NCBI GenBank assembly: GCA_030248195.1
Contig: JASAND010016576.1
Location: 18,569-82,568, forward strand
DNA from: Trissonchulus latispiculum
Lineage: Eukaryota > Nematoda > Enoplea > Enoplida > Ironidae
DNA length: 64,000 nt
Direction: 5' to 3'
The notes under the pieces were generated by a model. The model had not been told where the DNA came from. It did no database searches and saw only the letters and a program-made list of their open reading frames with translations. Made by a program: the position numbers and the translations under genes. Each line of letters opens with the position of its first letter. The first letter of the stretch is position 1. Shown piece after piece: positions 47,501-54,940 of the stretch.

Positions 47501-49330
47501 TCAAAAATTGCCAAAATCGCCATTTTCAGTTTGCCATTTGGCAAAAATGAGTACTCCTATAGGGCCTCTTTTTATGCCAAATTACAGCCTTATAGCTTGC
47601 ACCAGTAATAAAATATTCCTTTCGTTAGGCAAAAATTTTAAAATTTTTGACGAAACTTCAACTTTGAAGAGTAATTCCCTTAGATGCAGATAAGATAGAG
47701 ACGTCTAGTATTTTCTGCAGATAGGCGCACATGTGCCAAATCATATTGGCAAATGGCAACCTTGAAGCTATGGTCTTGCAACCAGCAAAGATTTTTAATT
47801 AATTATGTTGGTAGTTGTGAAACAGAGGTGGAGGGTCGGGTACTTAAACCCGACGACTGCACATGGCAGGAAAGCAGCTAAGAACCAACGATCAAGTATT
47901 TTTTGACCACACCCATGCTCTATAACTTCGCCAAAATGTAGGCCAATCGGACAAAGTCGGGGCAAAAGTTTAGTCCCCCTCTTAAGCCTCCATGCTCAGT
48001 ACTCGCATTTCTACAGTTTTTTGAACAGTATCAGTCTGAAATCTATTCATGACTATGACATTCATCGTCTATGACGGTGGGATGGGAAGATTTCACAGGC
48101 GACTACAAACTACGTAGCAATTGGAAAGTTGCTGAACCGATGCAACTAATAAGGATCACTTTTTCTTTTGGGTGCCTTCCGTCGTTAGTAAGCTAGTAAG
48201 CTAGCAGACGTGCGCTCTACCTAAATTTCCACACTCTTACGCCGCAGGATGAAAAAGGTTCCTGTTTACCCACAGTAGGCATTTTGTTTCAGTGCGCCAA
48301 ATGTCATGTCCTATGATTTACAAGACACTGACTAAAGTCTGGGTTATACTTGTCAGTCGTTTGGGCGTAGACTTAATTGATATGAAATTGCCCGTTTGGG
48401 CGCTAGAAAAGTTGAGCAGTGCTGAACATTTGCTTACGCCAAAACGCCCAAACGTGCAAACGGACAGACGTACTTTTGTCATAAACATCATAAATAATGA
48501 AGTATATATTGAAAAATTAAAATCTGTCACTAATCGTGGAAGTAATTTTTCGAATTGTAACTGTGTTTCAACTTGAGCTTGGAAGTAGATATTATTTTTT
48601 AATGATTTCCATCTATTGATGTATAGAACTTCTAGGTGCCATCGTCAATGTTGTCCATGCTTAACAAAATGACCAAAGCATGCATGAATGCTACGACGAA
48701 AGTTTGCCGTAAAACATTAAGGTAATCTGTTTAACCTTAGTTATGGCAAAAACTAAATTACGTGTGTAACCTATGTTTAGGCCTTAACAGGAATATTAGT
48801 TATCAACTTGCTTTGTCCTCGAATCTGTAAATACAAATTTGAATGTTCCTTGTTTCAGAAGGAATTTCTCTTTTGTACAAATAGTTTATCAGAAGCTATC
48901 ATTTCTCCATTATGAAAAAATGCCAAACGAAAATGTAAGTACTCCATTCCTACTTTATAGTTTATTTCTAGAAAAGCTTCGACCCCCTTGTTTTCAAAAA
49001 GTATTCCTGCGAGATTCAGTTAGTTTTCTATTTGTGGATTAATAGTAAACTACACCACTCGGCGATGCTGTGCTAAGCTCATCCTTTGGCAGTCAATGAG
49101 CATTTGGAGATATTTCACAGTCCAAATATGGTTCATACATTAAAGTTAACTAAATAATAGAATAAACAATTTAGCGAAAGGTTTTCTTATTTCAGCTCTC
49201 GATGCTTCTCAGCAACCTGGGTGCCACCAGTAACTGCTGGCTTGGAATGTCAGTTATAAGCTTCTGTGAACTTGTAGTTCAATTAATTATTCAACTGTTA
49301 CGTCTCTACAGGAAGATCGTGTTCAAATAA
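22846..49330 (+). CDS. DEG/ENaC-family sodium channel, 14-exon model (paralog 2)
   Basis: Proposed exons: 22846-23019, 27563-27664, 33348-33432, 34168-34477, 35056-35102, 35800-(35984 or further), 41256-41416, 41780-41892, 42429-42589, 43839-43928, 44119-44227, 44449-44512, 48859-48934, 49196-49330. Phases agree at every junction except the open 3' end of exon 6. With the short exon 6 the protein is about 603 residues, usual for the family. Landmarks in order: the His-Gly gating motif and TM1; FPTVSICNLNPFRK; a Cys-rich insert; LGNCYSFN; GLRMIL; GFSVPAGF; RTKRLGLPY; CDCG; CPIPCR; and TM2 with the G-M-S filter. The protein should be a plasma-membrane Na+ channel subunit with two helices and a large outside domain, acting as a trimer by family knowledge. 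The tyrosine and WPS-like region usual after the PC motif is missing, so one small exon may be unfound. Confidence 0.85.
23020..23659 (+). other. Intron 1, 5' part, nothing recognised
   Basis: The rest of the open frame to 23172 runs past the donor and has no family match. AT-rich sequence follows up to the LINE. Confidence 0.4.
23660..26226 (+). mobile_element. CR1/Jockey-type LINE, copy 1, internally deleted
   Basis: It starts with ORF1-like residues (KNNVVVVGLPEPKADEP near 23836) related to KRNNLVAVGIPE in the second copy. The endonuclease follows with LLNARSICNKINDL, VVGDFNYPF and ASDHLQVHGKFGPF, broken by a stop and frame changes. Unrelated sequence lies at about 25066-25585. The reverse-transcriptase core is absent. 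The C-terminal part resumes at 25589 with TYVRPKLEYCSEVWSPH and IENVQRRFTKRLPGF. The 3' end carries a short (TAG)n tail at 26206-26223. It sits in intron 1 and is inactive. Confidence 0.85.
26227..27562 (+). other. Intron 1, 3' part, nothing recognised
   Basis: AT-rich intron sequence with a purine-rich GGAGGAGG patch at 26889-26990. It ends in a strong acceptor (CCTTTTTCTAG). Confidence 0.4.
27563..27664 (+). CDS. DEG/ENaC exon 2: NLNPFRK motif
   Basis: 34 codons in phase 0 at both ends, with acceptor TTTTTCTAG and donor TTT|GTAAGC. VPFPTVSICNLNPFRKDK is one of the best conserved stretches of DEG/ENaC channels, at the start of the extracellular palm domain. Confidence 0.92.
28809..29507 (+). 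pseudogene. LINE copy 2 endonuclease segment
   Basis: An open stretch of 232 codons with the order of an apurinic-type endonuclease: an acidic ITETFF, YRTPRTDRFDS, GDFNLPN and the C-terminal SDH motif. It would nick target DNA for target-primed reverse transcription. The stop at 29507 separates it from the rest of ORF2. Confidence 0.85.
29942..30087 (+). mobile_element. Short retroposon inserted in the LINE
   Basis: About 146 bp of GC-rich sequence beginning GGTGGCTGGCCCC breaks the LINE frame. It ends in TTACCTTTACCTTTTT and is flanked by the direct repeat ACTTAACG (left near 29935, right near 30087). A simple-repeat tail plus target duplication indicates a SINE-like insertion. It does not resemble the other SINE in the window. 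Confidence 0.65.
30252..30995 (+). pseudogene. LINE copy 2 reverse transcriptase segment
   Basis: Two frames, 30252-30578 and 30609-30995, cover the RT fingers and palm. PIHKKGSKCNVGIYRPISLL, SSNQHGFR, then LDIAKAFDSVSH (motif A), GVPKGSILGP (motif B) and YADDTKFY (motif C with the catalytic Asp pair) are all present. A stop at 30576 and another after NTS at 30993 inactivate it. Confidence 0.9.
31852..33347 (+). other. Intron 2, 3' part, with two small hairpins
   Basis: AT-rich intron. Two adjacent stem-loops lie at about 32534-32592: AGCAGAGCATAG...GCTCTGCT, and AGAGTGTG...CACACTCT. It ends at the acceptor ATCCTTTCAG. Confidence 0.45.
33348..33432 (+). CDS. DEG/ENaC exon 3
   Basis: Acceptor CCTTTCAG and donor GACG|GTAATA. 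Phase 0 in, phase 1 out, fitting both neighbours. The peptide HSAYAEIMASLLKQREN and its continuation to KRQAD is a probable helix after the NLNPFRK motif. It is assigned mainly by phase and splice signals. Confidence 0.7.
34168..34477 (+). CDS. DEG/ENaC exon 4: basic site and Cys-rich insert
   Basis: Acceptor TTTAG, phase 1 in, donor AAG|GTTAGA, phase 2 out. The peptide has RKRHRRQ early on, then a Cys-rich segment (GQSCSEACALID, YCSSYKKNCGNPDCPYY, QFCYPN) with about eight cysteines. This is an extracellular insert of the kind found in some invertebrate degenerins and is not part of the conserved core. The basic run could be a furin-type cleavage site, by inference. Confidence 0.75.
34478..35055 (+). 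other. Intron 4, nothing recognised
   Basis: AT-rich, with clean splice ends (GTTAGA ... CTGTTTCAG). Confidence 0.45.
35056..35102 (+). CDS. DEG/ENaC exon 5 (47-nt microexon)
   Basis: Bounded by CTGTTTCAG and AAAG|GTTAGT. It takes phase 2 and leaves phase 1, matching exons 4 and 6. It encodes SCTNVAMSFNRFCQCK, adding three cysteines to the insert of exon 4. It is short, but both splice sites and both phases fit. Confidence 0.65.
35103..35799 (+). other. Intron 5 with (AAT)n microsatellites
   Basis: Contains AAT/TAA runs at about 35487-35542 and 35656-35679. It ends in the acceptor CTGTATTTTAG. Confidence 0.5.
35800..40070 (+). CDS. DEG/ENaC exon 6 candidate: Ser/Thr-rich, mucin-like open frame
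   Basis: The acceptor CTGTATTTTAG gives phase 1, exactly what the 47-nt exon 5 leaves, and the frame reads AIEGTIESSAPSAGHKTTSE. The same frame stays open for 4.27 kb to the TAG at 40071, over 1,420 codons. It becomes almost pure Ser with Thr, Pro and Leu through a TCA/ATC-based expansion (about 36110-39000), then a less repetitive Ser/Thr/Leu part to 40070. A phase-0 donor, CAA|GTATTG at 35984, would make a 185-nt exon that joins exon 7 in frame. No good donor for the long form was found. It could be a mucin-like extracellular stalk, a separate nested ORF, or a decayed repeat after a short exon. TCA/CAT/ATC repeats have no forward stops, so openness alone is weak evidence. Confidence 0.45.
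36110..39000 (+). repeat. Interrupted TCA/ATC trinucleotide expansion, about 2.9 kb
   Basis: Dominated by ATC units mixed with AAC, GTC and CGT variants. Pure runs include TCATCA blocks near 36165-36200 and 37050-37110, and a CGT block near 38507-38530. Larger blocks recur, such as the TCATTTCGTTCC/CTTCATCAACTTCT-type segments near 36790-36850, 37255-37320, 37555-37610 and 37880-37940. That indicates segmental duplication as well as slippage. Confidence 0.9.
40074..41255 (+). other. Intron 6, 3' part, nothing recognised
   Basis: AT-rich. It ends in the acceptor ATTGTTTCAG of exon 7. Confidence 0.4.
41256..41416 (+). CDS. DEG/ENaC exon 7
   Basis: Acceptor TTGTTTCAG, phase 0 in; donor TCG|GTATTA, phase 2 out. 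A helical stretch (GQYVSEQTSVSAAAREVVSL to LDEM) is followed by FAWCAVRNVFDCSR, which corresponds to the family's Cys-containing segment before the GNCY-FN motif. Confidence 0.8.
41417..41779 (+). other. Intron 7
   Basis: Short AT-rich intron, GTATTA to CTCTTTTAG. Nothing else seen. Confidence 0.55.
41780..41892 (+). CDS. DEG/ENaC exon 8: GNCYSFN motif
   Basis: Phase 2 in, phase 1 out, donor GAAG|GTTAGT. IFTESFYDSSLGNCYSFN is the DEG/ENaC hallmark (Y-G-N-C-Y-T-F-N in many members), part of the extracellular domain. Confidence 0.92.
41893..42428 (+). other. Intron 8, nothing recognised
   Basis: AT-rich. The acceptor CTAGTTTAG at 42428 is chosen because it gives EGLRMIL in frame; the TAG five bases earlier would not. 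Confidence 0.5.
42429..42589 (+). CDS. DEG/ENaC exon 9: palm strands, GLRMIL and GFSVPAGF
   Basis: Phase 1 in, phase 0 out, donor ATG|GTACGT. GLRMILAVDEAQYMDYSDAV and NQGFSVPAGFKATYTLAM match the beta-strand core of the channel's outer domain. Confidence 0.92.
42590..43838 (+). other. Intron 9, nothing recognised
   Basis: AT-rich, with a GGCC/CCGG patch near 43445-43510. It has clean ends, GTACGT and TTATTTCAG. Confidence 0.45.
43839..43928 (+). CDS. DEG/ENaC exon 10: RTKRLGLPYRLCTD
   Basis: 30 codons in phase 0 at both ends. RTKRLGLPYRLCTDKNFPP is the conserved R-LG-PYG-C segment that opens the thumb region. Donor GAG|GTAATG. Confidence 0.9.
44119..44227 (+). CDS. DEG/ENaC exon 11: thumb cysteines
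   Basis: Phase 0 in, phase 1 out. MCERSEEQRFYLKKCDCGHP and EGEVLCQSFEQ carry the C-x-C-x...P and C motifs of the disulfide-rich thumb. Donor CAGT|GTAAAC. Confidence 0.85.
44449..44512 (+). CDS. DEG/ENaC exon 12: CPIPC motif
   Basis: The acceptor TTTAGTAG gives phase 1 and rebuilds a codon before CVANASLNRKLTRINCPIPC, the end of the thumb cysteine cluster (C-P-x-P-C in many members). Donor AG|GTAAGC, phase 2 out. Confidence 0.82.
44513..46204 (+). other. Intron 12, 5' part; candidate place for an unfound exon
   Basis: AT-rich, with no confident exon. A frame near 44689 resembles the tyrosine-containing segment that should follow, but its phase does not fit. Confidence 0.35.
46205..47986. repeat. 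Long inverted-repeat element in intron 12
   Basis: The arms 46205-46550 and 47648-47986 are diverged inverted copies, both bounded by CTTAAG. They share GTCCGATTGGCC/GGCCAATCGGAC, AATTAATTAAAAAT and GGGAATTACTCTTC-type words. A second, smaller inverted pair lies inside: 47371-47457 against 47527-47603, with CTATAAGGCTGTAATTTGGC. It is noncoding and probably a nonautonomous DNA element. Confidence 0.75.
47987..48858 (+). other. Intron 12, 3' part, nothing recognised
   Basis: A 94-codon frame at 48292 has no motif support. The intron ends in the acceptor TTGTTTCAG. Confidence 0.4.
48859..48934 (+). CDS. DEG/ENaC exon 13: pre-TM2 strand
   Basis: Phase 2 in, phase 0 out, donor AAT|GTAAGT (near-consensus). 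NFSFVQIVYQKLSFLHYEKM matches the family's last palm strand before TM2 (V-x-I-Y-x4-L-x-Y-E-x3-P). Confidence 0.88.
49196..49330 (+). CDS. DEG/ENaC exon 14: TM2, selectivity filter, stop
   Basis: Acceptor TTATTTCAG, phase 0. LSMLLSNLGA is followed by CWLGMSVISFCELVVQLI, the second membrane helix with the G-x-S filter and the conserved Glu. The tail RLYRKIVFK precedes TAA, and AATAAATAA overlaps the stop as a poly(A) signal. It is the same length as the paralog exon at 6189-6323. Confidence 0.93.
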   Translation, partial: LSMLLSNLGATSNCWLGMSVISFCELVVQLIIQLLRLYRKIVFK

Positions 49331-49744
49331 ATAACTTCAGTAATAATATCAGTAATAACTTATGTGCTTCAAACAAACATCATTCATAAACTGAACCCTT
49401 ACGTATTCCCCCCAAGTCTGTTATGAACGAAACGTATTCACTTTCACCTCTGCTTGACATTAAAACCTCTGTCCGGTAAAGCTGAACACCAGATTGTAGA
49501 TTTCCTACTACGCTTATGCGCGCTGCTTAGTTCAGGAAAAAAGGTTTTTGGCACCTTTGAGTACCAGTGTCTTCCAAATTACTGGCTAATTTGTAGCAGT
49601 TTGGTAATACTGGTAGTTGTGCAATTGACAAAATTCCGCCACAACTTTTGGATCCTTTGCGCTCCCCCCAGCCCTAACTTTTGATTTTTTTGACCAATAA
49701 ATTGAAATTTTGTATGGGTGCATACCGGATGCATTCCAGCTGAA
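49331..49744. other. 3' flank of the channel gene
   Basis: Noncoding. Nothing recognised. Confidence 0.35.
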
Positions 49745-49910
49745 GAACAGAAACTATGCAGAGTATGGACATCTACCAATGCTTTTTGTCCTTATTGATT
49801 AACTTTTGAAAAGTCATAGGCTCTCTGTTATTAATCGAACATATATCATTAAATAAATTAATGTAACGCAAGATTGTGGGCACTCATTTTTTCGTTCTGC
49901 ACAACTTGCA
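49745..49910 (+). repeat. Direct repeat of about 165 bp, copy 1
   Basis: Shares CTATGCAGAGT..TGGACATCTACCAA, GTCCTTATTGATT, TAACGCAAGATT and GGGCACTCATTTTT with 50590-50750, in the same order and orientation. Confidence 0.8.
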
Positions 49911-49958
49911 ATCAAGATAAATTAAATTTAAGGAAGTTTTGAAAAATTTTAAATTTAG

Positions 49959-50269
49959 TTTGGTAAGGGGAGACCAAGTGAAACCGAAAAACTTTTTGGA
50001 AAAAATTTTGCGAAAACCTGCATACCGGGGATTTCGAGGGACGCTGAGCACGAATCTGAAACCGGTTTTCGATTGAGTTTTTCGTTAGTTTGTATAAGCT
50101 AAAGATGTAAGCTTAACATGTAAGCTTATATAACTGAGCTAACGAAAAATTGAATCAAAAAACGAGATTCAGATACATGCTCAGCGCCCCTGACTACCCC
50201 TGTACGTAAGTTTTCAGCAAAATGTTTTCAAAGCATTTTTCGGATACCCTTGGTCCCCCCTTACCAAAC
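49959..50269. repeat. Fold-back MITE between the two direct repeats
   Basis: The left end TTGGTAAGGGGAGACCAAG and right end CTTGGTCCCCCCTTACCAA are inverted. The arms pair over most of the 310 bp through CGCTGAGCA/TGCTCAGCG and CTAACGAAAAA/TTTTTCGTTAG. It is noncoding. Confidence 0.75.
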
Positions 50270-50589
50270 CAAACTTAACTTTTTTCATATTCTTTAATTT
50301 TTGACTTAAACGGGATCACTATGCACCCAAACAATATTTCACAAGTATTGGTCAATGCATCAAACGTTAGGACTAATGGCAAGCGCAAAAAATCCCAACA
50401 TTTTTTAGAAAGCAACCGTTCCATTTATTTACGCCAATATTTTCAGTGTTAATGTAATAATACTTCTAAGTCTTATATTCCTGACCAACAATAAGCCCAC
50501 TGCAGTAGACTCAGCTGGGTTTCGGTTTTTTTGCTATTTTTGGCTAAGTTGTCTTTTAAAAGCATGACATGACTCTGTGCCTTAAGAAG

Positions 50590-50750
50590 AGCATAGACTA
50601 TGCAGAATTTGGACATCTACCAACGCTTCTGTCCTTATTGATTCACATTGGGAAAGTAATAGGCTTTTTATTATTAATTGAACACATCATTAAATATATT
50701 AATATAACGCAAGATTATGGGCACTCATTTTTCCAAGTTCTGCACAACCA
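50590..50750 (+). repeat. Direct repeat of about 165 bp, copy 2
   Basis: Partner of 49745-49910. The copies are about 840 bp apart, with the fold-back element between them, suggesting a segmental duplication. Confidence 0.8.
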
Positions 50751-51457
50751 ATGGAGTACTGTTAGCAAGTTTCGCTTGAGAAGTAATATGTGCCACCTTT
50801 ATTTGAGAGTCGTTGGGAATCTGAAAACAATGAGCAATAGATTGAGTTCCACCAAACAGACAAATAAATCAACTTCGACTTGTCCAAGTCGACAAAATAT
50901 TTTAAAGTAAGTATTGCTCATAGGTTAACCCGTTGTCCAGACCCCCCCAGTCGAAAAAGGGGTAAGAAAAAATGGCCAAAGGTTAAGCAAAAATTGCCAG
51001 AAAAATTAGTTTTTTGCAGTAAAATTTTTAAAAAGGTCCGGCATCGCCTGAATTTTGTAATTTATGGTTTTAGCTTTCCGTAAAAATCAAAATCGAATCG
51101 AAATTTTGAATTTTTTTGAAAGTTGAAGATTTTGTTGTATATACATGTGCGAAAAATACCAAATTTCCCTTAAACTGGCTTTAATAATCCCAAAGCTTTC
51201 TTTAATTTATTCTTGAGATACTTGCCATCTCGCATATTTCAGCTTAAGATGCAATCAAGCCCTGTCAAAATTTTCTTGGGGTCAGCCACCCCCAAAAATG
51301 AACCCTGTAAATTAATGTATGGCCTTGCTAAATTTGCTTCTTACCGATACTTACATAATCACAGAAGAAACTAATTAAAAACTTATAAATTCGACTATTT
51401 TAAATCCATGTGTAGACTAAACCAAAACTTGCCCTTACAACCAATTAACTCTATATC
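50751..51457. other. Noncoding stretch downstream of the GPCR
   Basis: Very AT-rich. Nothing recognised. Confidence 0.35.
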
Positions 51458-52417
51458 TCAAGTCGTCCAGACCTGGGTCACATTGTTCCCGCCGGATGAT
51501 TTACTTCCCCAAAAGTTGATCATTTTTCCAATTTTCTTTCTCAGCGACTTATTCATGGCCACATAGACCCATCCGTTGATAGAGCAATGAATGACGTACA
51601 TCATTGTGATGATCAGTAGGAACCATTTCGACGAGGGAACGAAGGGCGCCACCACAAACATCAGATCGAAAAAGGTCATCCACAGCACGATGACAAAAAA
51701 CTGAACAAACAGCTTGAACTCCCGCTCCCGGTGAACGCGTTCCTGACGCGCGTCTTCGTTGTCGTGCTCTATTTCGTGGTGCTGACGTCGATAGACGCGG
51801 AAAACGATGCAATTACAGATGCCCGCAATGATGACCACAATGCTGGTAACGGCCATCTCAGACTGGGTTATGAACAGACCACCCGCCTTGTTCACATCCC
51901 ACTGCCAGGAATACTCGTGCGGTATAAACAGGAAATCGCAGCACCAGAACAGGCCTGCCACCAGATATCCGATGCCGTAGGCGAAGGAAATCGCTATGGC
52001 GACGTAGGTGCGGAACTTGGTGAACACCATGTTGTACTCACCGCGTCGACAGACACAGTAGTAGCGATTTATTGCCAGAGCGCAGATCAACGGCATACTA
52101 CCGTACCAGCAGCCCTCGACCACACTTCCCACCAGCTTGTTGACCAGAAACCCACCCAGCTGCTCTCCTGCAGCGATACAGGCAGAACTGTAGACTAGGA
52201 AGCAGAGCAGAGTGAGACAGTCACAGATTCCCAAAGCAGCTGCCAGCATGTAGTAGGGATTGGTGCGATAGTCTTTGGTGATGTAAACAACAACCACAAA
52301 CAGAGTGTAAACAATGAATCCAAACAGGGTCGTTGGGAAAAAGATGGATAGGGCTATGAAATCGTCCAATCCAATTGATAGGATTGTGGTATTATTACCA
52401 CCGGATATTGTATCCAT
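51458..52417 (-). CDS. Rhodopsin-like GPCR, Srx/chemoreceptor-like, single exon
   Basis: An intact 319-codon frame on the minus strand with seven hydrophobic segments, near residues 21-46, 56-80, 96-119, 137-160, 186-210, 235-257 and 265-290. The N-terminus is short and has an NNT glycosylation site at 8-10. After TM3 comes INRYYCVCR (N117-R118-Y119), the DRY equivalent. TM7 ends NGWVY (281-285), the N-P-x2-Y equivalent. A Cys in or near extracellular loop 1/TM3 (C103) and Cys159/160 could form the usual disulfide. The third loop is charged (about 209-233). WCCDFLFIPHEYSWQWDV resembles the C-x-F-Y-x-W pattern of nematode Srx receptors. The ligand is unknown. It lies about 2.1 kb beyond the channel gene on the opposite strand and shows no damage. 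Confidence 0.85.
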   Translation of the reverse strand: MDTISGGNNTTILSIGLDDFIALSIFFPTTLFGFIVYTLFVVVVYITKDYRTNPYYMLAAALGICDCLTLLCFLVYSSACIAAGEQLGGFLVNKLVGSVVEGCWYGSMPLICALAINRYYCVCRRGEYNMVFTKFRTYVAIAISFAYGIGYLVAGLFWCCDFLFIPHEYSWQWDVNKAGGLFITQSEMAVTSIVVIIAGICNCIVFRVYRRQHHEIEHDNEDARQERVHREREFKLFVQFFVIVLWMTFFDLMFVVAPFVPSSKWFLLIITMMYVIHCSINGWVYVAMNKSLRKKIGKMINFWGSKSSGGNNVTQVWTT

Positions 52418-52959
52418 GTTCGGGTGAGAGTAGGATTAATTATGAAAGTCTGGTCACAAATCAGTCTTCCATATTAAATCTTAAAAAACTAATAAAACCT
52501 TAACTACAGACGGATTAAAATTAAAGCTTTACGTACGTACGTGGTCGTAGTTTTTTTATAAAGCTGATCTGTCTGGAGCTTCCTGAGTTCCAAGTTTTTT
52601 GCGGTGTTCTGCCAACTAAATATTGACTTTTATGTCCAGCTATATGCACGAAATTTGAGACTCTAATTTCAATATCACTTACGTTATGACATTCACCAGA
52701 TGTGATTTTGAACACGCTAGCTAGCGCAAAAACGTCTGTATGCCGGAAGTTGAAATTTACAAAATAATAAATCCACTATGCTTTCTGATCCTACAGATGA
52801 GTTTACACACAACCGTACACTTAAAAACTTTTACAAGAAATTTACTGTTAACCTTGCTAATAGCATTCCATGCAGGTTCAATATCAGAAATTATTTTTCG
52901 ATTCTCTTGCCAATCAAAATGACCTGTAGTGTGTAGTCCGTCACCCAAATGATGCTAGA
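52418..52959 (-). other. Upstream region of the GPCR
   Basis: AT-rich, with an ACGTACGTACGT run near 52530. No clear promoter element. Confidence 0.35.
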
Positions 52960-53170
52960 TAAGAAACCCAGCAGGGGGGGCTCACGAACAGTGCAACTCA
53001 GGAGAGAAAGTTCACTTTTTCACTCCGAACGGAAAGTAAAAATTTGGACTAACCGGGAATCGAACCACCTATGTAACTTTTTCTCCGGAGTCAGACTTGC
53101 TGCAAAGCTGCTTGCCACTACACCACAGAGACATCAGCTGAACTGCCTTAACTTCCATCTTATGCCTTCT
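52960..53170 (-). mobile_element. tRNA-derived SINE, copy 2 (diverged, truncated)
   Basis: On the minus strand: TGTAGTGGCAAGCAGC (A-box region), TCTGACTCCGGAG and GGTTCGATTCCCGG (B box). The body is shortened compared with the other copies. Confidence 0.75.
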
Positions 53171-54267
53171 TCCATGACAAGTGGACCACACTTTCAATAA
53201 ATTTGTATAGTTAATGAGGGGGCTGGGTTAAATTAGTTAAAAGCAAAAGTGAAAAACAAAAACATGAAATCTTTGAATTGTTGTAAACAGCGGACTCGCT
53301 TTAACAGCTATGTATGTAGTCATGAGGCTTCTCCAATAGTTCGATGTACAAAGCTTTTCACAGTTCTTATACATGTGGATGTGGCATTTGTCTGAAATCT
53401 ACAAGCTTGAGCATAAATCATTTGTTACTGTTGTCAAGCTGTAACGTTTCTATTTTGCAGAATTAAAATGGAGGTGTGATTTATGCTAAAACTGTGTGAA
53501 GTATAAAGATGTTAAATCAATTAAGCAGAAACGACTTAGTGTATTATATTTTCGTTTTATTATAAATGAGCCGTAGAAAATCGTCAAATGAAAATTATCT
53601 CTTTTGCCGACATTAGAAATGACGAACTATTTTTGGAATCATCTTTGCTGCTGGATTTGGGTGGGACAGCGCGATTAATGCCAAAACATCGCATGAATAT
53701 GAACATCAAGTGTTTTCAGTACAGTATTACTGTTCAGATACGTCTTAGAATACTACATTGTCCCCTTGTTAGGGAAAGATATACTCGCCAAATTAAATGA
53801 AAATTTGTTCTTGGAATTATTAGATTGCAGATAAATTTGGACATACATTTGGGTTGGATACTGGGGATCAGCATCGACTCCAGCGAGGGATCTAACCCTG
53901 AAACATTACATAATTTTAAGGGGACCTACCCCAAATTTTGCAAAAATTGGGTATTTTTAGCATTTTTGGTCAAAAATGAGTAATAAAATTACAATACAAT
54001 TTGGGGGGAATAGTTAAATTGGGTCTTTAGGGGGGAATAGTTAAAGAGGTCAAAAATTTTTAGTGATTTTGAAGAATGTTTCAAAAAACACTAAAATTTG
54101 CTAAAAAATGTACAATTTTTGGTAGAATTCGTTAAGGGTCTACTCTTTCCAACTTCCGGACGACAGGGCCTACCAATTTCCTCTTCTCGCTAAGAGGATC
54201 TAGTCGTTTTTTGTTTGTCTGGAGGGGTCTGCAGTCTGTGCCTGCTATTCACCCCGCATTATCCTAA
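53171..54267. other. Noncoding stretch
   Basis: No supported gene. A GGGGGGAATAGTTAAA word is repeated near 54004 and 54033. GGATTTGGGTGGGACAGCG at 53653 recurs around the element at 54278. Confidence 0.35.
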
Positions 54268-54277
54268 GGATTTGGGT

Positions 54278-54940
54278 GTAGAGTAAACTTGGCATGTATG
54301 GACGATAATCTTGTATGGACGGTGGGTCGGTTTTGATACAGTAGTGTACTCAATATTCTGCCAACTGAAAAATTGGTAACATCATCTGAAAGCCCGTACC
54401 GAAATGGTTCTAATCAACTAAACTTTATCTGTGAAGGATGTTTCTGTCGCACGCTATTTCCCAGCTTTTGTCAAAATCGCATTTTGATTGATTTTTCAGT
54501 AATTTTTGGTCTTAGGTCTTAGTTTAAGCGATTGCGCGAATTTAAGAACAAACTAAACTATTCTAAATTTTATATCATTGGAAAGTGTGATAATTGCTCT
54601 ATTCTTTGGTATCAATTTTACTGGATACATTTAACTATGGAAATTTTTCTTCAATTTATAACGAAATCTATTTAATTATTGTTGTATGGACACTAAATTT
54701 CGCATGTATTTTATATTCAGTTTGAGGCAGCTTAAATGCGTCCATACAAGCAAAGTAGAATTTTGGTGAATTTCAGCAGGACAGCTGAGGAATCTCCTAT
54801 GATTTACATGCTAATTTTGCGTCCATACATGCCAAGTAATGTCCATACAACAAACATTCAGTGTTCATACAAGCCAAGTTGAAAAGCACATAAAGATAGG
54901 CTGAGGTCAACATCGACCATACATGCCAAGTTTACCCTAC
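54278..54940. mobile_element. Nonautonomous TIR element with GTAGAGTAAACTTGGC ends
   Basis: The left end GTAGAGTAAACTTGGCATG and right end CATGCCAAGTTTACCCTAC are inverted over about 28 bp. Several internal copies of the end motif (CCATACATGCCAAGT and CATACAAGCCAAGT) crowd the right side. There is no transposase and no clear target duplication. Confidence 0.7.

Noticed and set aside
51731..52198. 155-codon plus-strand frame opposite the GPCR
   Set aside because: Antisense shadow of a clear seven-transmembrane coding frame.
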